64,000 nucleotides of DNA. It comes from Castanea sativa (lineage: Eukaryota > Streptophyta > Magnoliopsida > Fagales > Fagaceae). Location: NCBI RefSeq assembly GCF_040712315.1, contig NC_134019.1:37105873-37169872 (forward strand), read 5' to 3'. Numbering within the stretch: position 1 is the stretch's first letter; every line of letters begins with the position of its first letter. Under the pieces are notes generated by a model, which was given only the letters and a program-made list of their open reading frames with translations, did not search any database and was not told the origin of the DNA. The position numbers and the translations under genes are program-made. Below are positions 34,917 through 45,865 of the stretch, piece after piece.

Positions 34917-37900
34917 GAGCCAAACTTTGCTATTGTTAATCTTCTAAATCGAGTTTCACCATCTTATTTTATAATTAAGTAGGTTCTGTCTGGCTAGGAG
35001 AGATGTAGAAGATAGTTGCTGCTGTCTCAGGTTGTGTGATTGAAAGTGGGTGCTTGCCTCTTTGAGCCTACTTTGGTTGATTCTGTAAAAGTGTTGGGTT
35101 GGGTTAGTATGTTGAAATAATCCTAATGGAAATCAATGAATATTGCCTTCTTTCACTTCTTTGGATCCTGGTTTCCATTTTGCTTGGCGGCTTGGCTCAT
35201 GTTTGTGCCAGTCTTGAGCTGCCATAAGTCCATAACACAGGGATTTGACTTTATGCATTTAATAAGTACAGGGCCTAAAATTGACTTGAAATGTTAGCCT
35301 TAGATTGATCAGACTCTCATGGATGACAGCAACTGAAGGCACGCTGTTGAGCAAGTTATAGATTAGACCAAGTTATCAGGCCAATTTTGAGATGACTAAA
35401 AACAGCCATTATTTATGCCTTGTTTAATTAAGACAATAAGATGATTTGGAAACTGGTAAAAAATTTATCAAAATCTGTGAAACCACTAGAGTAACCTTTC
35501 AGGTGAATTAGCAATATATCACCACTGTTCTGGAAGTATCAAGGTGCTGTTCTAAAAAATTTGTACATAGTTTGGAAAAGTTAAAAAATGGTTTTTCTTC
35601 ATCAATAGCGTTGTAGTTCTGGCATTGGCATTCTCTCATTAAAGAAGAGGTTTAGGATTTTACCAGTACAGGATTTTTAGAATTGAGAGATAAAATTATA
35701 AAATAAAAAATCAGTTAGGCTATCTACCTTTAAATTTAATGGTAAAGGCGACCGTAAAGCACAAGATGATACTATTAGAGCAAAATATAGTTTGTCATTC
35801 TGCAAATGTCTCTGCAATACAAACTAGAACATGTCAAACAAAAATCAAGTACGTGGCTATAGGAGTTCCAGCAATAAACGTTGTGACCCTGAGGCTTATG
35901 CCCAACAACTGGTGGCTAGTATATAAGAATATTGTTAACCAATTATATCGCCAGTTCCAAACAGTAAAAACTAGCAACCACAAATGAAGATACAAATTGA
36001 AAAAAGTTGACAACATAAATTCAAGGAAATTATAGAAATATACAAACAAAAAGTCTCAATACATGTATTAAAGATGCTAATATTATCTCTAAAAAAAATG
36101 ATAATAGTATGCATAACCAAAACAAATATGGAATGAAAATAAGAAGAGAATGAGGGGCATATACATATCCCATCTGCCTTCTCAGTTTATACAAAAGGTA
36201 TTGCTTCATTCTCTATAAAATCCTAACTGCACTAGAAGATGTATTAGAAATGCTTTGCGTAATCAACAAATTGCACTGATATATTTATGATCTTTAGATT
36301 TGTGACCGTCCTCACTGGCTCATTACACATTTGATCTGAATATAACAGATTTCCAAATTTTGCACCAAATTACTGCTACCCCTACCACCTTAGCAAATAC
36401 CTTCACCTCTTATTCTTTCTTTTTTGTCAGAATGACAGTATTATATCTGCATTATTACATTTGTCTCGTGAATGTACTGTTTCTTTACTACTCAACTTTT
36501 TGTAGCATAAAACATGCTATGCCCTGACATTGTTGTATGCAATATTCACTTGACTAGCAATTTAGCAAGACCAGTTTATCAACTACACTTATAAACACGA
36601 ATTGATATTTGGTTGTCTCCATTCTATATTGTCTTTAGGGTAAATTACTATTTTAATCCCTTAACATTTATATTAATCGTCAATTTTGTTCTTAACATTT
36701 CAAATGTGTCAGATGTGGAGCTACTATGTCCTGCAAAGACTCACTGGATCTCGCCAAAAGTGGTCGAGATCTTACTGGAACAGCAGCATGCAGTGGAGAA
36801 CGGCAAAGATCGGAGAAGGTAGAAGTGATTTGTTAGTCGGATTAGGCTCCACATCGTGTTGATCAGCATGCATTAAAACCACATCGTGTTGATCTGAGGT
36901 AGCACTTAATGGCCACCTCAACAATTGAGATTAACGAAAGGGAACAGATTCAAACTATAATTAACATTATAGGATCAAGTCAAAATTTTGAAACTTTAGG
37001 TGGCAAAAAAAAATTACCACAAATTTTAAAGATATAATTTACAATTTTATAAAATTTAAAATGAAATTTGGTATTCATATTAAGGGGAAAAAAAAGCAAT
37101 CAAACGTTGGAAATTTAAAATTTAAAATAAAAAAAGTTATACTATAGTGTAACATTGTAAAGAATTATACAAACACTAACTAGATTCTAGTTGGTATAGA
37201 CACTGTTGATCTCATCTATATAATATCTAAAGTTGCGTCGTAGCATTTATTGTTAATATGTTTTTGTTAGAATCACATTAGCATAACATTTTGGTCTATT
37301 TCGGTTTACTTCAGTCCATTTAGTCCATTTCTGTGATGCTTTGGAAAGGGAGTTTTGTGTAGAAAGATGAGTCACTTCATTGACAGTTATATCACATTCT
37401 AAACTTAATGTTGGTAAATTCTTGATAAAATTACATTTTTCTTATGTAATTAAAGTCTTATATATATATATATATTTTTTTTTTTTCTAATATAAATGAT
37501 GAACTTACTTATATTTGCTTCTCTTTAGGTTATTTAAGATGTATAGAGAATGAACCATTTAATTTGCAAGGAGTGCTAGAAACAAATTCTAATCACACAT
37601 TACATTATTTACAAAATAACTCACCTTATTTAATAATTGAATATAAAATATATTATGTTTCCTTGATTTTTTTTTTAAAATTTAAAACACTTTCAAATAA
37701 TAAAGATAGATAGCTTAATTTAGGAAATCTAGTATATTGTATAAACTATATTTTATTAGAAAATGATTTTATCATTTTAAAAAAAAGTTTTGGACTAATG
37801 CTTATAAGTCTTATTTATTATTTTCATTTTTTTATTTAACCAAAAAACAAATTGTCAAATTTTTCCATGCATCACATGGATTCTGTGACTAGTCCATATT

Positions 37901-38282
37901 AATTAACTAGCTAAAGGATTAAATCAAATGAGTGAAACTATTTCTGAAATATTAATAGTTATATTATTTTTAATAATTTGAATAACTATATTATGTTTAA
38001 TAATATACTCTCCCTGATATTTTTCCCCCCTCCTCAATGACATGACATGAATGCAATTTGAAATTAATTCCCTAAATATTAATAACATCATATAGCATAG
38101 AGTGACCATTAAAAAAATCGCATAAAATAATTTAAGAAAATTATAGCGTGCATGCGCATCATGGATCATGCAATTCATCACCTAGTAAGATGTCCATGCA
38201 ATTCATTATCTAGTAAGATGAAATATATTAGGATATACGTACTGTTACTTCGTAGGACAAAAATAACACATGGATTCAGTCT

Positions 38283-38321
<39 letters not shown>

Positions 38322-38566
38322 ATCTCGTCGTGAACTCCATAAAATTCTTTCTAATACATATGTTTGTAGCAAATAACAGGATGTATACAAAGAATATAAC
38401 AACAGCATAAAGTGGAAAGAATGGCTGATAGCCGTGTTTGTTTCCATTTCTTATTTGATTAATGTTAATTTTAAACTGGTTTTATTTCATCTGTTTGTAC
38501 ACCATAAGCGACGAACCATGACTTCAAGGCGACTTGGGAAACCCCTTCGGTTGATTTGATGAGGGG
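34917..38566. other. PCBER 3' flank, unit B
   Basis: Closely matches 829-5054 without the hAT element. It has a small tandem duplication at 36848-36890 (ccacatcgtgttgatc twice) and a (GA)n run. No supported gene. Confidence 0.6.
38285..38319. repeat. (GA)n microsatellite
   Basis: About 17 GA units in 3' flank of the intact peptide gene. Unit A has a deletion at this place. Confidence 0.95.
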
Positions 38567-40531
38567 TTAATTAGGCGAAGGGATGTGGGTGGGTGGATTA
38601 GGTTCAGATGGAGTAACAGGACCCTTTGCCAATGAGCTTTTGAAAAGAGCTATATTGTGGACTCCAAAGGCCTTTTGGTTTATTGTTGAAGTTGGAATGT
38701 GAGTGCCTAAATTTGGTGTAGATGGTAGGGTTGGACCCTTCTGTAATGAGCTTTGTAATGAAACCATACTGTCATGACTCAGAAAGGCCTTTTGGCCAAA
38801 TGTTGAAGGTGGAATGTGGGTGTTTGGATTTGGTGCAGATAGTGGGGTTGGACCCTTCTGTAATGAGCCTTGTAATGAAACCATGGTGACATGACTCACA
38901 AAGGCCTTTTGACCAATTATTGAAGGTGGAATATGAGTGCCTGGATTTGGTGCAGATGGTGGGGTTGAACCTTTCTGTAATGAGCCTTGTAATGAAACCA
39001 TGCTGTCATGACTCACAAAGGCCTTTTGGCCAATTGTTGAAGGTGGAGTGTGGGTACCTGGATTTGGTGCAGATGGTGGGGTTGGACCCCTTTGTAATGA
39101 GCCTTGTAATGAAACCATGTTGTCATGACTCACAAAGGCCTTTTGACCAATTGATGAAGTTGAAATGTGGGTGCCTGGATTTGGTGCAGATGGAGGGGTT
39201 GGACCCCTTTGTAATGAGCCTTGTAATGAAACCATGCTGTCATGACTCACAAAGGCCTTTTGGCCAATTGTTGAAGGTGGAATGTGGGTGCCTGGATTTG
39301 GTGCAGATGGTGGGGTTGGACCCCTCTGTAATGAAACCATATTGTCATGACTCACAAAGGCCTTTTGGCCAAATGTTGAAGGTGGAGTATGGGTACCTGG
39401 ATTTGGTGCAGATGGTGGGGTTGGGCCTCTTTGTAATGAGCCTTGTAATGAAACCATGTTATCATGACTCACAAAGGCCTTTTGACCAATTGATGAAGTT
39501 GAAATGTGGGTGCCTGGATTTGGTGCAGATGGAGGGGTTGGACCCCTTTGTAATAAGCCTTGTAATGAAACCATGCTGTCATGACTCACAAAGGCCTTTT
39601 GGCCAATTGTTGAAGGTGGAGTGTGGGTGTTTGGATTTGGTGTAGATGGTGGGGTTAGGCTCCTTTGTAATGGGCCTTGTAATGAAACCATGGTGGCATG
39701 ACTTACAAAGGCCTTTTCGCCAATTATTGAAGGTGGAGTGTGGGTACCTGGATTTGGTGCAGATGGTGGGGTTGGGCCTCTTTGTAATGAGCCTTGTAAT
39801 GAAACCATGTTATCATGACTCACAAAGGCCTTTTGACCAATTGATGAAGTTGAAATGTGGGTGCCTGGATTTGGTGCAGATGGAGGGGTTGGACCCCTTT
39901 GTAATGAGCCTTGGAATGAAACCATGCTGTCATGACTCACAATGGCCTTTTGGCCAATTGTTGAAGGTGGAATGTGAGTGCCTGGATTTGGTGCAGATGG
40001 TGGGGTTGGACCCCTCTGTAATGAGCCTTGTAATGAAACCATGGTGGCATGACTCATAAAGGCCTTTTCGCCAATTGTTGAAGGTGGAGTGTGGGTGCTT
40101 GGATTTGGTGCAGATGGTGAGGTTGGGCCCCTTTGTAATGAAACCATATTGTCATGACTCACAAAGGCCTTTTGGCCAATTGTTGAAGGTGGAATGTGGG
40201 TTCCTGGATTTGGTGCAAATGGTGGGGTTGGACCCCTTTGTAATGAGCCTTGTAATGAAACCATGTTGTCATGACACACATATGCCTTTTGACCAATTGT
40301 TGAAGTAGAAATGTGGGTATTTAGATTTGGTGTAGATGGTGTGCCTGGACCCTTTGCTAGTGAGCCTTGTAAAGAAGCAACATTGTAACCTACAAAAGCC
40401 CTTTGGTTGATTGAATATTTGTTCATCAATTCTTGTTCTCCTCCATGCAAGATTCTGCCAGCCTCATTTGCATGCATGCTCATAAGAAAAAGCAGTGTCA
40501 TGACTACAGGAAACACCTTTAGATACCCCAT
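38567..40531 (-). CDS. Secreted multi-unit peptide precursor, IDA/IDL-like cores, unit B (intact)
   Basis: The start is taken at ATG 40529-40531. The frame is open further up to 40654, but the TATA box at 40604-40610 puts the earlier ATGs upstream of the likely transcript. The product has 654 residues. Residues 1-24 are a signal peptide (MGYLKVFPVVMTLLFLMSMH), then GRILHGGEQELMNKYSINQR. From about residue 51 to the end lie 16 tandem units, mostly 39 residues, with SLQ-K/R-GPTPPSAPNPGTH as core and QKAFVSHDN-type spacers. Units 3 and 10 lack GSLQ; the last is shorter and ends THIPSPN. The PPSAP plus terminal His resembles IDA/IDL peptides (PIPPSAPSKRHN), which are cut from secreted precursors and sensed by HAESA-type receptor kinases; CLE peptides share some of this. 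Processing after the K/R and secretion to the apoplast are inference. No intron is visible. Confidence 0.8.
   Translation of the reverse strand: MGYLKVFPVVMTLLFLMSMHANEAGRILHGGEQELMNKYSINQRAFVGYNVASLQGSLAKGPGTPSTPNLNTHISTSTIGQKAYVCHDNMVSLQGSLQRGPTPPFAPNPGTHIPPSTIGQKAFVSHDNMVSLQRGPTSPSAPNPSTHTPPSTIGEKAFMSHATMVSLQGSLQRGPTPPSAPNPGTHIPPSTIGQKAIVSHDSMVSFQGSLQRGPTPPSAPNPGTHISTSSIGQKAFVSHDNMVSLQGSLQRGPTPPSAPNPGTHTPPSIIGEKAFVSHATMVSLQGPLQRSLTPPSTPNPNTHTPPSTIGQKAFVSHDSMVSLQGLLQRGPTPPSAPNPGTHISTSSIGQKAFVSHDNMVSLQGSLQRGPTPPSAPNPGTHTPPSTFGQKAFVSHDNMVSLQRGPTPPSAPNPGTHIPPSTIGQKAFVSHDSMVSLQGSLQRGPTPPSAPNPGTHISTSSIGQKAFVSHDNMVSLQGSLQRGPTPPSAPNPGTHTPPSTIGQKAFVSHDSMVSLQGSLQKGSTPPSAPNPGTHIPPSIIGQKAFVSHVTMVSLQGSLQKGPTPLSAPNPNTHIPPSTFGQKAFLSHDSMVSLQSSLQKGPTLPSTPNLGTHIPTSTINQKAFGVHNIALFKSSLAKGPVTPSEPNPPTHIPSPN
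38570..40381 (-). repeat. Coding minisatellite, 117-bp unit, 16 copies
   Basis: Fourteen units of 117 bp, two with a 12-bp deletion (105 bp; units 3 and 10), and a short last unit. Units 4-6, 7-9 and 10-12 repeat as triplets: the middle member of each has ISTSSIG, the outer ones IPPS/TPPS. All length changes are multiples of three. Confidence 0.95.
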
Positions 40532-40603
40532 CTTGTTGTGTAAGCTAAGATAGAAGTTTACAATTTGATGAAGATTGATGAATATGAGGGTGAGATGGGT
40601 TAC

Positions 40604-40610
40604 ATTTATA
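40604..40610 (-). promoter_or_regulatory. TATA box of intact peptide gene
   Basis: TATAAAT on the - strand (CATATAAATG context), 73 bp from the box to the ATG at 40531. It is conserved in units A and C. Confidence 0.6.
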
Positions 40611-42025
40611 TGCATCAACTTGTATGACTTGGAACAATATGAGTTTCTAACCATTTTACTCTTGACTCTCTTTGCTAAGAAATGAAAGTTGAATCGGTCA
40701 GAAATTAAGTAGGAAACTGCTGTTTGCTTTGAATTATGAAGTCTCCAGATTTGACGTGCATGAAGAAGTCATGCAATGAGCAGTTTCATGGTGATAGCAT
40801 CCGCCAGCCTCAGGGGTCTGATCCCTAATTAAGATAAATATTAACATGTTAATCAATAAGTGACTTGTTCGCTCGTGTCGTGGAGCAAAAGTTTTGCCCA
40901 ATGCAATAGTACATGGCATTCTCACCCTTATGGCTAGCTCTTGCTTTAATTTGTATCAACCAGTTCATCAATATATCTTCAAAGATCTAGTAAGGTTGAT
41001 ATGATACTCTCAAAGAGAATCTTTTAGAGAATTTTTAAGGTTCAAAATATTTTCCGATCTTAATTTTGTGTATTATATACAACATCAACTTAAGACTTAA
41101 TTTTCAAAATTAATTTTGTGTAACCTCTCTTTCAAAAAATAAAATAAAATTGTGTATTCTTTATAGGCCTTACATTAATTAGTTTAGTTGTAATCAATAG
41201 TTACCATATAAATTAAAATCCTTGATTATCTTAAGATTTTGACTCAAATGCTAAAATGATAGTGAGGTGGATTGGAATTCAAGAGACATTATAAGAGGAT
41301 CTTAGGTGATATATATACAGCCCAAGCTTTCCAGAGTATTCATTCTCTATACTTTGTAACCATCTGATCAATAGAATAATTAAGGTACCACAGCCCTTAA
41401 ACTTTTGAGATAGAGAGATATCAAACTACATTGTTATAACTCTTTTTGTTAAATTATTTAATAACTTTTTATTATATTAATATTTCAAAAATTACATAGT
41501 TACACTTGTTATAATTTTTTATTCTCTTTATTCTTAACATTTACGTCAAATTTCATGTCAATTGCAATCAAGTTACACCTGTTAAAATTCTCTGTCAACC
41601 TTTTAATTGGATTAATATTTGTATATACTTTGCTTCTGAAACTACAATGACAACTACTTCTAACTAGCTACTTTGCTTTCTCTTCAGCCGTTTGAATATG
41701 GTGTGAATGACAGAAAATGAAAAGGTTTTGTTAGACCTTGCCTGACTGCGCCCTGGAACCATTTGCTTTCTCATTAGGTTCTTTGAATGGAGGAAACTCG
41801 GTTTTGAAGCAAATAGTTAAGTTTTGGTACGTGGAAACACGCTTACTTTACTTGGGACTTCAATGTCTGCAGCTTAAATATTAGGTTCCGGCTTTTTTTT
41901 TCTTTTTTTTTTTTTTTGCAAACCTTTTACACGACGTAAATACTTTGAATAAGAATTCAAAAGTCCGGAAACGGAAGTCTTATTCTTATACATATTTTGA
42001 CGCGGTGGGGAAAAAAAAATCTCAG
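40611..42025. other. Upstream region of intact peptide gene
   Basis: Matches 7005-8424 in unit A. AT-rich, no gene seen. The T-rich run at 41896-41918 is longer than in unit A. Confidence 0.5.
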
Positions 42026-42202
42026 CAATGTTTAATAGAGAAGAGGACTGGCACGGTGGCACCTATCCCATCAGAGCCTAGAACATAACTGGACGTCTCA
42101 TTCTTACTCACACAATGATCTTTTGTCTTTGTGGGAGAGCAAGATTGGTAAAACACTCGAGAATCTATCTTCAAGAGGAACAACTTCTAAAGAGTGTTAA
42201 AG
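42026..42202 (+). pseudogene. Relic PCBER exon 4, unit B
   Basis: Same relic as 8425-8594, with tttaatagagaagagg at its start and LCGRARLVKH-like out-of-frame text before aacttctaaagagtgttaaag|gtgag. It has the middle deletion and further indels. Confidence 0.7.
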
Positions 42203-42769
42203 GTGAGTGAGAAATTTCTCTTTATAAGTTTTAGAATTTTTTAAGGGGATCAAAAAGAAAATAATCCCTGGCTCATTTAAATGACTTGAATAGAGTATGA
42301 AATTATTTTCTATTGATCGATGAAAAATTTTGCATGGACACGAATAGAGTATGTAATACTAGTTGCAAACTCACGTAATGCGTGTGAATATATAAATACA
42401 TTGAGATGTGGTGTAATCTAAATTTTATTGTAGATAATTTATTCTCCATAATAATTAAAAATTATGTAAAAGTAATTTTCATTACTCTACATTTACAAAT
42501 ATATATTCTTCTAACTATTTTTATTATACTTTATATTTTTCTAATTTCTTTTGGTACAATTAAAAATTTTAAGCTTCAAATTTATTATTTAAATTCCCAT
42601 TAACTTAAGGAGATTATTATAATAACCAAAACTTATCATATAATTACAATTGATATTACTCAAATAACTGATAGTACTCTCATGACTCGAATTGGATTAT
42701 AATTACAATTGAGATTATTATTTAAATTCCCATGATCAACTCAAACTTGTTTTTTCCATTCTTAAGTGA

Positions 42770-43075
42770 ATGGACTGAATTGGACCGTTGTAGACCACAT
42801 AGAAAGAATGGACCAAATTGAACTTAAAAGACCGAATTGGATATACGTAGAACCAAAGTAGAATGGACTAGTTGGACCAAAGTAGACCAAATGGACCAAA
42901 TAGGACTGAATAAGCCGAAGTTGACTGAAAGGACTGTAATGGACCAAATTGGATGGAATGCACTGAATTGGACAACCGAACAAGACCGAAATGACTGAAG
43001 TAGGCCAAATGGACCAAATTAGACTAAATGGACTGAAATAGACCAAACTGAAACAAATATACTGAAGTGAACCAA
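42770..43075. repeat. Degenerate GGACCAAAT-type array, unit B copy
   Basis: Same kind of short irregular repeat as 9204-9535 (tggaccaaat, tggactgaat, agaccaaat). The two arrays differ in number and order of members, so they have changed since duplication. Confidence 0.75.
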
Positions 43076-43328
43076 ATGCCAATTTGTAATTAGCTAACAT
43101 AACTCAAAAAATTAATAATAATTATAATATAAAAAAAGTAATGGAATTAGTTTGTTATTAAAGTAACATCAATCAAATTTGCTATCACATTAATATTTTG
43201 AAATAAATTCTTATGCTTGCATCTGTGATTCTATGTGCCTATTGAAGGTTTTATTCAAGTTAAATTTGATATTATGTAGTAAAAGTTGGTACGCCACAAA
43301 AATGTATATCAAGAAACCACTTGTATGT

Positions 43329-43649
43329 TGATGGGACTGACAAAATCAACCACCAACGAGGTCAATAAGACAGATGAGACCGCTCTCAGAGACGAGCCTA
43401 AACAAGCGTCCATGTCACCGACGAGGATATCAGGATCATTCAATTCGCCAATAATGTCCCGGACGGTTACAAAACTAGCTGGACAGACCGTTGAGGGCAT
43501 ATTAAACCTCATTACTAAGCATGAAGCGTTATCAAAGAAGGCATTAACCTCACAATATCAACCACAACGACTAGAATTCGGGTGACGCAAGCGAGCACCC
43601 GGCCCCATCTGGACAATCTCACAATAACTGACGAATCCTTACTTCATCA
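43329..43649 (+). repeat. 5' LTR of Gypsy element 2, internally deleted
   Basis: 321 bp against 494 in the 3' LTR. The missing piece corresponds to about 52509-52681, between gaatccgg and gtgacgcaagc, and includes the TATA box. Confidence 0.92.
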
Positions 43650-43650
43650 G

Positions 43651-43669
43651 TTTGGCGCCGTCTGTGGGG
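43651..43669 (+). other. Primer-binding site of Gypsy element 2
   Basis: ttggcgccgtctgtgggga follows the LTR. TGGCGCCGTC matches the 3' end expected for tRNA-Asp, a common primer in this group. Confidence 0.65.
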
Positions 43670-43726
43670 AATGACATTTTTGTACTACGGTTAGAAAACA
43701 TAGTTTCTACCAACTTCAATATTCAG

Positions 43727-44980
43727 ATGGAGTCTAATCAAGATTCAGCAGCCTTGGCTCAGCAAGTCCAAGCTCTCACAGCCACTATTGAAGAGCTCAC
43801 TAGGCAGAATTAGGAGATGAGACAAAGGATTCAGTAGGAGGAGAACCGGTCCAAAGCTATCTAGGATGATGAGGGAGACAGCTATGGGAGAAGCAACCGA
43901 CGAAGGACCACTACCCCAGACGAGCAAAATTCTGATCTTCTTCAAGAAGTGAGGAAGGAGATGGACGAGCTGAGAAATACCATTAAAGAAAAGACAGATC
44001 GAAGCCTGGATGGAATGGTCAGGGCAACAAATTCTCCTTTCACTATGACAGTCTTGGAACGACCAGTGCTGGTGAAGTTTTGGTTGCCTCAGCTCGAGCC
44101 TTTTAACGAGCTTAAGGACCCTTAGGATCACCTTAATACCTTTAAAACGACATTGGGCCTCCAATAGCCCCCTGATGAAATAATGTGTCGTTCCTTCCCT
44201 ACCACACTCAAGGGAGCTGCAAGAGAGTGGTTCACGAGATTGCCCACCACATTCATTGATAGCTTTGAACAGTTAAGTAGCACCTTTCTGCGCCATTTCA
44301 TTGGAGGGCAATGTCCTAAGAGACCAACGGATCACATACTCATTATTAAGCAAGGGGAGAAAGAGACCTTGCGATCATACTTGAAACGCTTTACCTGAGA
44401 AATCCTAGAAGTTGACGACGCTGACTACAAAGTACAGCTGACGACATTCAAAGCAGGGCTGAAGTCTAGAGAGTTTGTGGTTTCGCTGGCAAAAAATCCG
44501 CCTAAAACAATGGCGAAAATGCTCCTAAAGATGCAGAAGTACATGAACGCAGAAGATGCATTAACAGCCATAGTGGACGAAGGAAGGTCAAGAAAAGTGG
44601 GAAGGAAGGAGGACAAGCGTAGGGGCAAAAGAGGGAGCGCCCAGGTCGTCGAGGAAGTGACGGAGACAAACGGAAGGACGAAAAAGCTCCACAAGCAGTA
44701 AAATTCACCCCTCTAATTATGCATGTTGACAAAATTTTGACGCAGATTAAGGACGAACACTACCTCTAGTGGCTAAGACCTTTACATTCATCCCCTAACG
44801 TACGTGACAAGAACAAATACTGCCGATTCCATAAGGATCATGGCCACTACATGGAGGATTGCCGAGACCTGAAAGGACAAATGGAAGAGCTAATATAGAA
44901 AGGAAAACTGCAAAAGTATGTGAAGAAGGGAGAATCTAGCAGGTTTAGGGACGACAATAAGAGCCAGCGCGAATCCTAGT
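43727..44980 (+). pseudogene. Gag of Gypsy element 2
   Basis: ATG 43727 opens with MESNQDSAALAQQVQAL, similar in layout to element 1, but stops come at about 43811, 43835 and 43861. The gag core at 44183-44700 has FPTTLKGAAREWFTRLP, LRSYLKRFT (then a TGA) and MQKYMNAEDAL. The knuckle-like [14 protein letters not shown] is near 44822. Scattered nonsense codons rule out a product. Confidence 0.82.
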
Positions 44981-45092
44981 CTAAAAATGAGAATCGTCCA
45001 TCCCAACCACCCCAGGATGTGATTGGGGAGATAAGTACGATCGCAGGGTGGCCATTCGCGAGAGGATCATTCAAATCCCTTAAGAAGGCATG

Positions 45093-45865
45093 CTAGAGAC
45101 AAGTGAATAGCATCCATATGATACCCCCATTCAAGCAGAGATGGACGAACCAGGACATGTCTTTCACCGAGGAGGATGCTAGGGGAGTGAAGCAGCCACA
45201 TAATGACCCCTTGGTTATAATGCTTACAATTGAAGGGTTCAATACCAAGAGGACCCTTGTAGACAACGGTAGCTTCGCAGACATCATCTACTTACCAGCC
45301 TTCCAGTAGCTAAAGCTAAATCTTGGGAGATTGCACCCATTTGACTCCCCCCTTGTCAGCTTCAGTGGGGGCAAGGTATACCCTAAGGGCATAGTGACAT
45401 TGAAAGTCACAGTAGGGACCTATTCGAGGTTGCTGACCCGTCAATTGGACTTCCTAGTGGTAGATTGCCCCCTTTTATAATGTAATTATTGGAAGGCCTA
45501 CGCTTAACTGGTGGAAGGCGGCTACGTTCACCTATTTCCTAAAAGTGAAATTCCTAACTGAGGACGGTGTTAGCGAGGTGAAAGGAGATCAGGTCTTAGC
45601 CAGGGAATGCTACCAGGCTGTGCTGGCTCCAAAGGGAAACCATACGTGGACAATTGAGGAGGAAAAAGAAGACAAAGTAGAAGCTTTGGAAGCAGTAGAA
45701 CTGGTTGAAGGAGAAGTAGCCAAGATAACGAGGATAGGAACAACCTTAAGCCTCAAGATAAGGACAAAACTCATTCAATTCCTTAGGGAAAACATGGATG
45801 TCTTTGAGTTGAGTCACGAGGATATGCCCGGTATATCCCCTAAAGTCGTCTAGCACAAGCTGAAC
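45093..45865 (+). pseudogene. Protease region of Gypsy element 2
   Basis: [16 protein letters not shown] near 45260 is the active-site block (DNGS), followed by a TAG at about 45307. [20 protein letters not shown] lies downstream with a frame change near 45478. The linker 45545-45853 has the NMDVFELSHEDMPGI text that precedes reverse transcriptase in this lineage, with a TAG at 45851. Confidence 0.75.

Noticed and set aside
38920..40308. Long + strand frames opposite the peptide gene (241, 137 and 77 codons)
   Set aside because: The 117-bp unit is a multiple of three, so any frame free of stops in one unit is free in all. The text is Met/Cys/Leu repeats without signal peptide or promoter.
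40531..40654. Upstream ATG giving a 695-residue peptide precursor
   Set aside because: The TATA box at 40604-40610 lies downstream of that ATG, and the signal peptide would be buried 41 residues in.
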